From positions 486,775 through 530,161 of the forward strand of contig NW_006767448.1 of the NCBI RefSeq assembly GCF_000264995.1: a DNA stretch of 43,387 nt. Reading direction: 5' to 3'. The notes below the pieces were generated by a model. The model searched no databases and was not told the DNA's origin. It saw only the letters and a list, made by a program, of their open reading frames with translations. The translations under genes were made by a program, and so were the position numbers. Below are positions 1 through 11,372 of this stretch, piece by piece (position 1 is the stretch's first letter; each line of letters starts with the position of its first letter). The stretch is from Punctularia strigosozonata HHB-11173 SS5. Taxonomy: Eukaryota; Basidiomycota; Agaricomycetes; Corticiales; Punctulariaceae.

Positions 1-27
1 GGGGGGGGTGAGGGGTGGGATATTTAC

Positions 28-196
28 CGAGTTCTGTAAGGACTGGCTCGATGCGGACGATGAGCTCGTGGAGCACATCCACGACGTTGTGCTCCCGTGC
101 GTCATTCTGGATCGGTGCGGGCGCTGCCGTCGCGAGGGGAGGAGAGACGAGAACGAGAGTCGCTGCAAGCGCGTTGGCGAAAGTGAAGAGGCGCAT
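28..196 (-). CDS. Secreted protein, first exon only (possibly HsbA-like)
   Basis: The minus strand reads from an ATG at 196 through 56 codons to a GTAAAT donor at 27, so this is a 5' exon running off the window. The protein begins with a textbook signal peptide: Met-Arg, a hydrophobic core rich in Ala, Leu and Val, and an Ala-Thr-Ala-Ala-Pro-Ala-Pro stretch near residues 22-29 that suits signal peptidase cleavage. The mature start is polar and then becomes an amphipathic helix (VVDVLHELIVRIEPVLTEL). A small secreted helical protein with this kind of start fits fungal hydrophobic-surface-binding protein A (HsbA)-type cell-wall proteins, but one exon cannot prove it. The signal peptide and donor are seen directly; the family name is inference. 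Confidence 0.55.
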
Positions 197-2141
197 CGAG
201 CGCGCGCGGAAAAACGTCAGGGTCCAGAGAGCTCAAAAAAAAGGTGGCAAGTGAAGAGAGTAGTGAGAGCGACCGGCCAAGGTGAGCGAGCATTCACGTC
301 GAGCAAGGAGCTGCGGTCGGCGCGCGGTGCGCTCCAGAGAACGAATAGCTGATGGCGCCTCCGACGCACCCCAGAAATGGCGTCCCCAGGAATAGGACCA
401 AGCGAACCCCTTTTCAGATCCTTTGTGTCCGCATTTAGCAATTTCCGGGACCGGCGCGGGGTCGGCGAATGCCGAGGGACGGTAAATATAGCCTGGCCCC
501 GCTGGATGGGTATCAGAGGAAGAGCCGGCCAGAGCTTGTTGCTAGGGTTGCTAGGTGGAGTGGGGAGGGAAGAAGATCTGGGACTATGATACGCGAAGGC
601 GCGGTCCCGATATTTGCGTTGGCGGAACGTCGAGGATGTGCTTTCGATTTTGCGGTACCGCATGCAGCTCGGGTATATGGATGCCCATCCATGAAGGAAT
701 ATTGTACCTGTCGTCGGACAGGGTCCTGTAAATACGGACGCTTGAAATTCAGTCACGTACGCGTCCTGAACGACGAGCGCTGGCGCAGGAGTGACGCTGG
801 TGTACCGAGGTCGCCGGACCGCAGTGGGTCGTGTACGAGCAAAATCCCATGCGGGCGGTAATTGAAGCACGAAGGCCCGAGCGTGAGATCTCGAGAAGAA
901 GCAACGACTGGGAGAATGCTTGAGGGCATGTCGGTGATTAGAAGGAGCGAATGCGGTCGAAATCGATCTCCGTACCCTCGAGCTATGATGATCTCCCCAC
1001 CGCGATCGTTGATGGTCGCTGCATGTCGACAACGTAACCCACTTGTTCCGTTAGACACTTGATATGACGGATCAGTGAGCGATGGGTCGTCCATGGAGAG
1101 GGTCGAAAAACGACGTGGAGCTTTTGCCTCGAATGACAAGTACTTCCATTATCACTATTTGTAAAATTTCCGCGTCGCATCCGTCGAGCAAGCTGCGCAT
1201 GAGTTACATATAGACAGCGCTCGCAGGTGTGCGTTGTAGAATCACGACGACGACCGGGATATTTCAACAACATCCTGAACATCGTTCGGGGTAAACGAGT
1301 TTTCGATCGAGGGCAATCCAGTCGTCTCCGTTGGATAAGATGATCTTATACCGCAGGTATCGCTCAGGGCCTCTCGTCAATAGGAGATAAGGGCGTGGTG
1401 AACAACGCCTGTCGAGGGACAAACCCGCGAGTGCGATCGACGAGATCACGCTACGCGCCTCGAAGCGCACGCGCTGATTTCAGCCCAAGGATGATGGTCT
1501 TCCTCATGTGCGTACGACACGGGCCCACACGAGGAAATAGGTGCCGGGATCAGTGCTGCTGGGTACGCATGAGGGAATATTGACGCCATTGCAAAGTCCG
1601 GTTCCGTCGGAGAAGTTGACTAAGCACAAAGAGGTCGATTGGAGTGGATTCGAATTGCTGAGCTTCGGTCGAACGAGCCGATACGACAGACCGTCTGTAC
1701 TGTTAGGCAACATCAAGCTACGGTGGCGGCTAATCCCTGTTGGATTTCTGTCATATTACCAGTGCAAAAGCGCGGCGTCCAGCGCGTGCGGGGTACGATT
1801 ATCGGCGTGAAGAACGTTCAGCCCACGGTGCGTCCTGAATGCATCCGCCGAGGCGCTTCGGTAACGTTTCGGTTCAGGCCCTCGTCTAGAGACGCTTTCA
1901 CGATGCGAAGGTCATGAGAAGCCAAGCATCGAGCCCTATCAAGTTTTAACAGGCCTGGGACGACGGTCTGACGACGTGGACGAAAGCAACCAAACAGAGC
2001 GCGCAGATTCTCCACCTAATCACGTGGCCGTTCCGCTCTTTCTCCTTTCGTCGATTCTGTGGTTTCCTCCGCAATGGATCTCCGTCGTCCGAGCAATTCA
2101 CGCGTATGTGGGCTCAGCGTTGGTTGAAAAATCAACATATC
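197..2141. other. Intergenic region, no supportable gene
   Basis: About 1.9 kb between the secreted-protein exon and the DUR3 promoter. Several open frames exist, the longest being 271 codons on the minus strand at 217-1032. They have Arg/Ser-rich, low-complexity translations, no recognisable motif, and run straight into the promoter side of the secreted-protein gene. I see no gene in this stretch. Confidence 0.5.
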
Positions 2142-2277
2142 TTTATCCCCCCCGCCGCGTCCACCTCGCTGACTGTGAGAGGCTTATCGGCTCTTTCGGG
2201 TATTCGTTTTTGGGCAGAAGCTCGGGGGGCAATCCGTGGAAAGAAGCATCGTAGCAGCCAGCGCCGTCCCTTATCAG
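2142..2277 (-). promoter_or_regulatory. Cluster of three GATA-factor-type sites upstream of DUR3
   Basis: Three GATAA-type sites read on the minus strand lie 155-290 bp upstream of the DUR3 start: TTTATC at 2142-2147, CTTATC at 2183-2188 and CTTATCAG at 2270-2277 (reverse complement CTGATAAG). Fungal nitrogen regulators of the AreA/NIT2/Gln3 type bind GATA sites in promoters of nitrogen-scavenging genes, and DUR3 is a classic target. The sites are seen directly; their function is inferred from the downstream gene. Confidence 0.45.
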
Positions 2278-2431
2278 TTCCGACGGTCTCCGTCAAGCTC
2301 GTGGAATCCGTGGCACTTAAGAGGGAAGGCCCCGCTGCAGAGAACATGCGGAGCTTCTCAATTCGCTCGCTCGTCCCAGAAGTCGCTTGTCTTTCGACTC
2401 TCATATCCTATCGCGCCCCCGGGGTTGAGAT

Positions 2432-5400
2432 ATGTCTTCGAGTCAACCGATATTGCCCCAAGGCGCGGGCTATGGTGTCGGTGAGTACACGTGTCTCGGT
2501 GCATAAGTCCCCGTTTGTGTTGACGCTTTGAGCAGTCGTCGGTAGGCTTCCTTATCTGAGCCTTACTACGCGGCGAGGAAGCTCATAGATGGGCGATAGG
2601 GATCGGGCTGTTCTTCAGCGCGTTCATGGTGATGTTGACCGCCATCCAGGCGCGCTATACTGGCTTTTCTCCGAAGAACTCGGAAGAGTTTAGCAGCGCG
2701 TCGAGAAGCGTCAAGCCTGGGCTGATCGCGTCCGGCATCGTGTCCGCGTGGACGTGGAGCGCGACCTTGGTAAAGGCGCCCCTTCCGCGCAGGAGCCCAA
2801 ACTCTGATCGCTGATAGGTTGCGTTTTGACAGTTGCAATCGAGCGCGGTGGCGTACAAGTACGGCATCTCGGGTCCGTGGTGGTACGGAGCCGGCGCGAC
2901 GGTGCAAGTCCTGCTGTTCGCTCAGGTAGGCAGAACGCTATCTACGTTTGGTCGTGCCCGCGAAAGGCATTCTGACCGTCGCGTCTTAGCTCGCTGCAAA
3001 GCTGAAGCTGCATGCGCCGTACGCCCACACCTGGCTCGAAATCGTCGGCGCACGATGGGGTAATATCGCCCACGGCGTCTTCATGTGCTTCGGGTACGCT
3101 ATGGGACGCTCGCTCTTATCGCACGGTCGACTTACCGGTCCTTCGTAGCCTCGCGACGAACATCATTGTCTCGTCCATGCTCGCTGTGGGCGGCTCAGCC
3201 ACCGTGACTGACCTCACTGGGATGAACACCCTCGCCGTGAGTCATGATTTTTTCCTACCTTCATCCGCAAACCACGTCATGAACCACGCATCCCCAGGCC
3301 TGCTTCCTCACCCCCCTCGGTGTCGCCATCTACGTCGTCGTCGGCGGCATGCGCTCCACCCTCCTCTGCGACTACACCCACACCACCGTCCTCTTCGCCA
3401 TCATCCTCGTCTTCGTCTTCACCGTCTACGCCACCTCCCCCAAAATCGGCTCCTTCGCGCGCATGCACGCGCTCCTCGCCGCCGCCGCCGAACGGACCCC
3501 GGTCGACGGGAACGCCCAGGGCTCCTACCTCACCATGCGCAGCCGCAACGGCCTCATCTTCGGCGTCATCAACGTCATCGGCAATTTCGCGACCGTGTTC
3601 CAGGACCAGGCGTACTGGCAGCGCGCGATCGCGAGCAGGCCCGCGAGCACGGTCAAGGCGTATCTGCTCGGCGGATTGGCTTGGTGCGTTTGTCCCCGGA
3701 CTTTGTTTTGCCGTGGACCCGATCCGTGTCTTATATATATATCGATTCGTCAGGTTCGCGATCCCCTTCACGTTCGCGACGACGTTGGGCTTGGCGGCGG
3801 TGGCGTTGAGAGGCGATCCCGCGATGCCGACGTTGTCCGCTGCGGACGTCTCCGCCGGCCTTCCGGCGTCCGCCGCCGCGGGCGCGCTCCTCAACAAAGC
3901 CGGCGCCGGTATCCTCCTCGTCCTTCTCGTAAGTCCAATCTCGACGTGCGGAGAGCGCGCGCGCGTTCTCCTTTCCCGACCCGATCCTGATCGACTCGCG
4001 CGCAGTATCTCGCCGTCACGTCCGCGACGTCGGCAGAGCTCATCGCCGTCTCGTCGATCCTCACGTATGACGTGTACAAGCGCTACATCAACCCCAACGC
4101 GACCGAAGCGCAGATTCTCACCATGGGACACGCGATGGTGTGCAGGCCGTATGCCGTCTTCGAGTTCAGGTCTTGATATTCCCGGACAGGTCGCTTTCTT
4201 CGCGGTGGTGATCGGATTCTGCGGCCTGATATTCTTCTACATTGGTAAGCAATATCTCGCGGGATCTAGTCGCCCTCCGTTGACTGGCTCTCAAAGGGAT
4301 CTCCATGGGGTGGCTTTACGTGCGTCCTCATCTGGAATGTTCAGCAAAACGATGGCTGATTCGCGTCTTTCGTAGACGTTCATGGGTGTCATACTCGGAT
4401 CCGCGGTTGTACCTATCGCCCTCTGCATCACCTGGTCCAAAGCAAACAAGTGGGGCTGCATCAGCGGCGCCCTCATCGGTTTCTGTTCCGGTGTCACCGC
4501 CTGGCTCGTGACTACCAGCGCCCTTAACGGGGGCGAGATTAACGTGACGGTGAGCTGGATTTACTTCCTATCTTATAAATAGACGCTGAGTGCCGCTCCA
4601 TAGACTAGCGGAGGTACATGAAGCCGGTGCTTACGATGCTGTATCCGGCTGACCAGCATTCACAGGCGACTTCGAGATGCTCGCAGGCAACCTCGCCTCT
4701 ATCTGCGTGGGCGGTATCGTGGCCGTCACCGTCTCGCTCATCGTAAGCTCTCCCCTCTCCATCTCGCGTCGTCGTTGCTATTCCCTGATCATGCGACACC
4801 CCAAAACCCGATCGACAGTGGCCGGAGAACTACGATTTTGAGGGCACGCGCGCTATCAACGCGCCCGTACGCGAGCCGAAGCCGAGCGTGACCGAGCGGT
4901 CCTCTGCGGACGAAGAAGAGGACTACGAGGAGAAGAACGCGAGGGAGAAGCACCCGGAAGCCGTGAACGTGCACGCCGTCTCCGAGGAGGAAGAGAACGA
5001 GCTCGACCCGCGCGCGCTCAAGAAGGCGTTCCGCTTCGCCGCGTGGTCGTCCGCCGCTCTCGTGCGTTTCATTAGCCTCCCCCCCCCTCTCCCTATCTCC
5101 CCCCTTTTCACTCGACAGCGCGCTGAAAAACTGGCGTTGATTTAGACTCTGGTCCTGCTCATCCTCGTCCCGTTCCCGCTCTTCGGCGCGCAGACGATAT
5201 TCGGCGTGCGTGGGTTCACGGCGTGGACCGTGATCGGCATCATATGGACGTTCATGTCCGCCTTTTCTGTTGTGCTATACCCTCTTTGGGAGAGCCGGGC
5301 GGCCCTGCGGCAGATTACGCAGGGGATGATCAAGGTGCGTCGTTGCGTCGATATGCGAAGAACCGACGCTGAGGATAGCATGTAGGATATGTTTGCGCCG

Positions 5401-5457
5401 GGTACAGGGAAGTACACGCACTCGGAGCCTCAGACGAACGAGGATACGAATGCCTGA
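2432..5457 (+). CDS. DUR3: DUR3-type urea active transporter (sodium:solute symporter family)
   Basis: Sixteen exons join in frame into 679 residues, near the size of yeast Dur3 (about 735): 2432-2480, 2600-2769, 2833-2925, 2990-3093, 3149-3236, 3298-3683, 3754-3928, 4006-4137, 4190-4244, 4297-4319, 4376-4549, 4604-4613, 4666-4742, 4819-5061, 5146-5334, 5386-5457. The product imports urea, and often polyamines, across the plasma membrane by ion-coupled symport. Family signatures include LPQGAGYGV at the N-terminus, [69 protein letters not shown] and [27 protein letters not shown], among many hydrophobic segments. Residues about 513-593 form an acidic hydrophilic loop before the last membrane segments. 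Exon 12 is only 10 nt and exon 10 only 23 nt. The gene is convergent with the P450, 190 bp from stop to stop. GATA sites upstream suggest nitrogen control. Exact borders of exons 1-2 and 8-9 are the least certain. Confidence 0.93.
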
Positions 5458-5647
5458 GGATTGTGATAAAATGTTTGAGATAGAATGGCTGCGACTTATT
5501 CGTACAGCCAAAGAACGTATTGGGAATGAATGTTCGGAGGAAAATGTAGTACTACAATGATATGATGGCCATGCAGGGATGTAGCTATTACTGGCCGAAA
5601 TGCAATGAACAAGTTGGCATTGCTTCCTGGAGACTATAAGGCTTCAT

Positions 5648-7717
5648 TCAAAAGTTCGGAGCCGCAGCGCGAAGCTTGATCGACACCGGAAAGACGTTTG
5701 GGGTCCTGACGATATGGCGGGGTTAGCTCGAACCCAACTTTAGACTGGTTATCACCGACCTGAACACGCCGTTCTCGACGACAAGTTCCGGTGGCATCTC
5801 CTTCCCGTCGGTATCACGGGCCGGTTCGATGTCGAGAGCGGCACACATGGTGGCAATCAACAGCCAAGCTGAGGACTCGACGAGGTGTGTACCGGGGCAG
5901 CGCCGCCGACCCTATGCAGATGCGAAACATCAATTTACTCGCACTTAGCACCTGTTTATAAAGACACTCACAAAACCAAACACATAGTTCCTAGGATCGC
6001 GCCTACGCCTTTCCCGCTCGAGGTTTTCCTCGTCGTCTGCAACATTCGGGTCCTGTGGATCCACGTTGCTGACCTCATACCTCTCCGGAAAGAATTCGTC
6101 AGGATTAGGGTAGACCCGCTCGTCGCGTAAAATTGCCCAGATGTTCGCGAACACGAATGATCCTTTGGGGATCAAGTACTCCTTCGCTTGATCCCCGTTC
6201 TCGGATACGGCGTAAATGTCGTCCGCCTGGAGTCGATGCGGCAACCCTGCTGGGACCGGCGCCGCGTACCGCAGCGTCTCGGAGAGAACGTGTTCGAGGT
6301 ATGGAAGTCGTGGGCGATCGGCGAACATCGGTAATCTTACGGTTCTCTCTCTTGTGACCGGATCGGTAGAGCGTAAGACGGAATCGAGCTCTTTCTGGAC
6401 TTTGCGAAGGATGCGGGGGTGAATCGCCATCAGTCGGACGAAATGGAGCGCTAGCGTGACAGTGGTGTCGATGGAGGCGGCATAGATCGAGTTGGCCGTC
6501 CAACGGATGTCGTCTTCGTCTTTCTCCGAGAGATCTAAGCCGCTGGCCAACAGGGTAGAGCAAAACGATGGAGGGGCGACGCCGCTGCCCTATCATCATG
6601 TGTGATCCATCAGTTCCGCTGCTGTAGATCGTCTCACATAGGAGGTAAAGGACGTACCAGTTTAGCCTTCATGGCATCATACGGCTTATCGACCCAGTCT
6701 TGCATGACCCGCTTCCATGTTTGGGCCTGGCGTTTGAAGTGCATGCCTGGAAGCCACGCCGGCAGATGCTTGAGGAAGGGGAAAACATCGACAATCCAAA
6801 CCGCGTCCGGAGAGGCGATCCGGTTGGAGAGAAGATCCACACACGACTCCGCCTGGGCCAGATATGGATCCTCAAATGTAGTCGAGACACGATGTCCATA
6901 GACAACGTTGAGCGTCAGTCCACCCGCATACCTAGGGTTATCGTGGATCAGTGTTCGGCTCCCGATACGCGGTAGCGGGGACCTACCATCGAATGTGCCG
7001 GGCGTAGTCATCTGGATCGCGCACGATACGCTGAAGAAAGTCGCGCGTGTTCGCCTCGATGAGTGGATGGTACGCTTTCACCGCGGCTCCTGATAGGGCT
7101 TTTTGCAGGAGACGCCGTTGACGGCGCGAGGCATCGCCGTAGCGCGTGAATGCCACCATGCGCTCGCACCCGCATCTGTATTTGGCCCCAAAAGGAAACA
7201 TGAAGAGGAAGAAGTGAAACATGAGATTAGGCGCTTGTGGGAAACGTGAGGTTTACAACAGAGTACTCGCAGTTCACCCGACATCGTCATGTGCGGTCGG
7301 TCAGAGTAGATGGAGCCGCGCTTCTCGAGAAGGTCAAACGCAGCTTCAGCCGTGTTCAAGAATACCAGGGAGAGGCCGAAAACGTGTAGGCACACGACTG
7401 GGCCTACGAGAATCAAGATGACATGAGGAGGAATCAGAAGACAGGAGAAATCGAAGAGACCATAGATTTTAGCCCATTCTGTCGCGCGTTCCCAAATGTG
7501 ACGAGAGCTAGCGAGCTCTCTGATATTGCCGACTGATGACATGGCGCGCGTATGAGCGAGATGGTTGATATTGTCACGAAGTGTTCGACGTACGAATGGG
7601 GAGCCCTTCAGGACCCGGAGGTAGAGAAACCCTTTTCGACCTTCGATGACGCGTCCATAGCCATGCCGCCAGCACAACAGCACCGAAGGTGGTGTATGTG
7701 TTTCCCAGAACAAGCAT
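5648..7717 (-). CDS. Cytochrome P450 monooxygenase, membrane-anchored
   Basis: Eight exons give 539 residues, a normal length: 7717-7594, 7532-7461, 7403-7271, 7175-6987, 6931-6658, 6589-5972, 5911-5760, 5705-5648. An N-terminal anchor (about residues 8-23) is followed by the proline hinge LPPGPEGLPI. The I-helix AASIDTT lies at about 301-307, ETLR of the K-helix at 368-371, FFPER at 430-434, and the heme loop FGFGRRRCPG carries the ligand Cys475. It should oxidise a small molecule in the ER membrane with a P450 reductase; the substrate cannot be told. Intron 3 works only with a GC donor (GCGAGT at 7270), which restores GEL-CGCER and keeps the total an exact multiple of three; otherwise the gene would be broken. 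A TATA-like box is 76 bp upstream of the start. The layout is that of basidiomycete microsomal P450s; I do not assign a CYP family. Confidence 0.9.
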
Positions 7718-7792
7718 CGTCCTGCAGATTGCGTGTGGAGAGACACAGGGAGCGAGACGAGGCAAAATTTGGGCTCTGAGTTCGGTATGTTA

Positions 7793-7798
7793 CTTATA
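7793..7798 (-). promoter_or_regulatory. TATA-like box of the P450 gene
   Basis: TATAAG on the minus strand, 76 bp upstream of the P450 ATG and within the context CCTATAAGTAAC. Position and sequence fit a core promoter element; no start-site data. Confidence 0.4.
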
Positions 7799-10700
7799 GG
7801 CGGGCAGAATGATGGGCATGAACATATGTATAGTCGCTAGCTCGGCGGGAAGCAGTACCCGATTCGCGGGGGTGACTCTGACCAGAAGTTTCATATGCAT
7901 TGAGCGTTATTAAAAGCCGAGGCCGGTGTATATGGCTGTGGTTGCCACTGCAAGTCATCGGTGACCGAGTAAACCGTAGAGATGTGTGATTTCGTTAGGC
8001 AAGAGATCGCGACTTGGCCACTTTCGCTCACGGACGAAGACAAACTCGAGCGGAGTGGCTGTGCCACCAAGGCGCCGGATTGGCTGCGGCCGGTGCCGGG
8101 CCCGTTGACCCGAAAGCTTTCGTTGTCGTCGCCGCTCAACATTGTTCGTCTTTGCTCTTGCACCCTTGCGGTTGGTGAAACCTATCCAGCTTGTCACTTC
8201 ATTATCATCAGACCTACTATCCTGACCTATCAGCGATGCATTCTTGACGCGAAATGGAGATTCACGATCATTTGACCTGAGACTCGCCTATGCCAAATGA
8301 CTGCTTTGCTCATTAATACCATTCCCGCTACAAGTCATATGCAGTAGCCGTCGAGCACACTGCAGAGAACTACCTTCCCTCCGCTCTTCTAGTAACGATC
8401 AGACAAACACCACGTCGCTTGCCTAATATAGTGTTCTGGTGACTACTCATCTCCGGGTTGGACGTTCATCTCGTGCGGACAAGGGAAGCTTCAAAGCATG
8501 TGAAACTGACTGCTCTCCAAACCGCGTATCTCCCGAACCATGCACATTCTTCTTCACGGTTCAGTGCTGAAGTACTCTTAGGCTCTCCCGTGCTTGCTGC
8601 GTATTCGCGGCTGTGATATACTCAGCAGGGTTGCGACATGCTCCTTACAATTGCCGCGGCATCTCCGCCTCCAGAATTTCGGCATTTAATGAGCACCCTT
8701 GATCTCTGGGCTAAATCTGAGCTTTATGTTCTCTGGTTGCTGGAAACCATTGCGTCGACTGCGTCGTGTCCGCTCGATGGAGAGCATCCAATCTTCGCTG
8801 GACTACTTATGCGTATGCGGAGACGAAAACTGGGACTATGATGGGGGAACCTATGAACTACTCCGACTGCGATGAGTCTCAGTATTAACAGTACATATGC
8901 CTTATACAGCAAATTATCATTCGTCCCAGGTGGGGAGCCAGTGTTAGTTGCACTTTCGCTTAGCTTTCCGGATCCGGATCTCCACAAGGAGGCCATGGCT
9001 TACATTGTTTCTTCGTTTCTAGCGCGTTCCAACAGTACCGTCCAAGCACGCATCTCGAACTTGTCAACGATTACCATCTCAGACTTCTCCTAGTACTTCG
9101 GCGGTAGTGTGACACAAACATCTTGTAAGAATTGACGGATCTGGTATGGCGCGGAAGACGGACGAAATGAATTCACAGGTGGAGTTCCAACGCGTTGTGG
9201 AAGCTGGGCATGACAAGACCGAGTCACGTTCAAGCGCATGATTCCGAAGGGATTGGAACTTCGAGAGGGGCTGAGATCAGGCTGCGAACTCAATCGATTC
9301 TGGTAGCAAGCTCGAAAACGCAACTGTCGGACGATGTGTTGGTACGTCTTTGTGTCAGAATGACGTGAGAAATCATCAAGGCCGACGCGAGGAGATACAC
9401 CCGCATATTATAGTGCACTCGACAGTACACTGAACGTCTACTTGAAATTTGTGGTAATATTGCAAAGTCGATCGAACTGACCCTCCGTTCGGCTGCACTT
9501 TGCATAGTGATGAGCAGACCGCTGGGGGTTAATGAACAATACACTCTCGTATACTTGATACAGGCCTGGCTGACCAGCTGTATAAAACCTGCAACGATCT
9601 TCTCTATGCGCAGGTATATTCGACCGCCCATCGTTCTGTGGGCACAGTGTCACGGAAAGGCCGAAGCTTACCGATAGACGACATGTTCAAAGCCACTGCC
9701 GCCATCAAAGATTCTCGAACCCTGAAGAAACGGAGAACTATCCAGAATGCTCTGTTTGTTCCAGTACGATGGAAAACGAGTCGAGCCACCTTTCACGAAG
9801 GAAATTTTGGATTGCACTTGCAGAGGCACGGCAACTATTCCTGCCCACCGGACCGAGCCACCAATCGGTGACCGGCGGAGATACAGATAGAAGCCCAGCT
9901 GACGGTGACTATTATTGGGGCAAGTCCATCAGGCTGTGGCGTCAATTATTTCTGATTCAATCTCCATCTCGTGTCCTACATTGGTCTGAGCCAACGAAGC
10001 ACGAGGCGGTCTGAGCCAATTCGATCGAATCGGTTAACCGAGCACGCGACTGTGGGACCTAGGTGGGTCCACAGACTCTTTGCGCATACCTCGTCGCCCT
10101 CAAAAACTATGCGCCTGTATAATTTTCCGTTCAAACGACTAACCAAGGGCTGAGATATCAATAACTGCATCGCACGCTCTTATTATAGAAGGTGTTTATC
10201 GTTGCACGGGATAGCTCAAATAATTGGTGCGCGTAATAAGAAATCTTTTAGCTTATACAGACGCAGCAAAAACATGACAGAGTCAGTATGGGTTCATCGC
10301 GTTGAAGAAGGGCGTATTGAAGAAGCTTCAGATGGCGCAGCCATATATAGAAGGTGGAATAGGGGCAGCGCTTATCCTGTCCACGTCACGGGCTCTCGCC
10401 GCCGCAACCGCCTCATTGGCGTTCTTGCAACATTGTATGGTAGGGAAAAGTCGGGCATAACCAACACGCTGAGAATATGGCAGAACGGGGTGCCCAAGTG
10501 ACCTTGCCGAGTTTCTACCACATCGATGCACAGTGGGTGTTCACGCCATGTAGACGGAGGATACAAATACTCACTGACGGATTCGTTACGTAGACGCTAT
10601 GACCCCTGATGGGCGTATGATACTATGGATTCTACTGTGGAATCTGAGGGTCCCATTCTTTGGCTAGCTTGATGCGCAGTCGGAACGAGTTACAACTTGT

Positions 10701-11192
10701 GCTCCAGGAGAAGTTAATGATGCAGATGAGGTAAGGAGACGGGGCCATGTTCATGGTCTACGAAACTCGACAAGACGACGCGATGAACGAACAACCATCA
10801 CGTATTTCGAATGTGTGCCTTACTGTTTTGAAGGTGATTCCGATTGTGTATTATTCAGCAAGTCTCTGCTCTCTGCCCTCTTACAGGAGACGCCCAGAAA
10901 CTCCTGTGCATACTCTTTAGATGGTCAGGAAGAGACCAGTTTCACATATCCAATGGGTAACTTCAAATTATAGAGCCCCAAATCGAGGCAGCTCTCAGGG
11001 CTAAATCTCTCTGCCCCCACGAGGCAGAGTTGTCGAAGGTGAAATGTAGTCGTATAGGCCACTTCATGGGGCACAAATTAACCGGATATCGCAGACCAGC
11101 AATCTACACCTGTGGCCTCCTCCGAAGGTGAGTAGCGCCCCTTCCTTCGCCTGTCTCTCATAGGTGGTTGCGTCTGCAGGCACGAAGCTGGT
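7799..11192. other. 3.4 kb gene-poor stretch
   Basis: Lower GC than its flanks, with only short open frames. Weakly protein-like pieces are seen at about 8872-9093 (plus) and 9662-9800 (plus, a Lys/Arg-rich stretch), but I could not connect either to a splice-consistent gene and neither carries a family motif. They may be decayed genes or chance frames. No repeats, transposon ends or RNA genes were recognised. Confidence 0.45.
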
Positions 11193-11198
11193 TATAAA
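11193..11198 (+). promoter_or_regulatory. TATA box of the 11.4 kb finger gene
   Basis: TATAAA within GGTTATAAACTC, about 175 bp upstream of the ATG at 11373, followed by a pyrimidine-rich leader. Fits a core promoter with a 5' UTR of roughly 140 nt. Confidence 0.45.
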
Positions 11199-11372
11199 CT
11201 CGGACTGCTCCCCCGATTCCTCGGACGTCTTCTCCTCCGGGAAGCATCGCTCTCGACTCCACTCACACATTCGCGGTGATATCAAAACTACACTGCTTTC
11301 GTGCATCGACCCTTAATCAAACCTTCCATTTCGATCGTCATCTCCTAGCACTTAATTCAAAGCAAAAAAGCC

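Noticed and set aside
217-1032. 271-codon minus-strand frame
   Set aside because: No motif, Arg/Ser-rich, overlaps the promoter side of the secreted-protein gene and has no splice-consistent extension.
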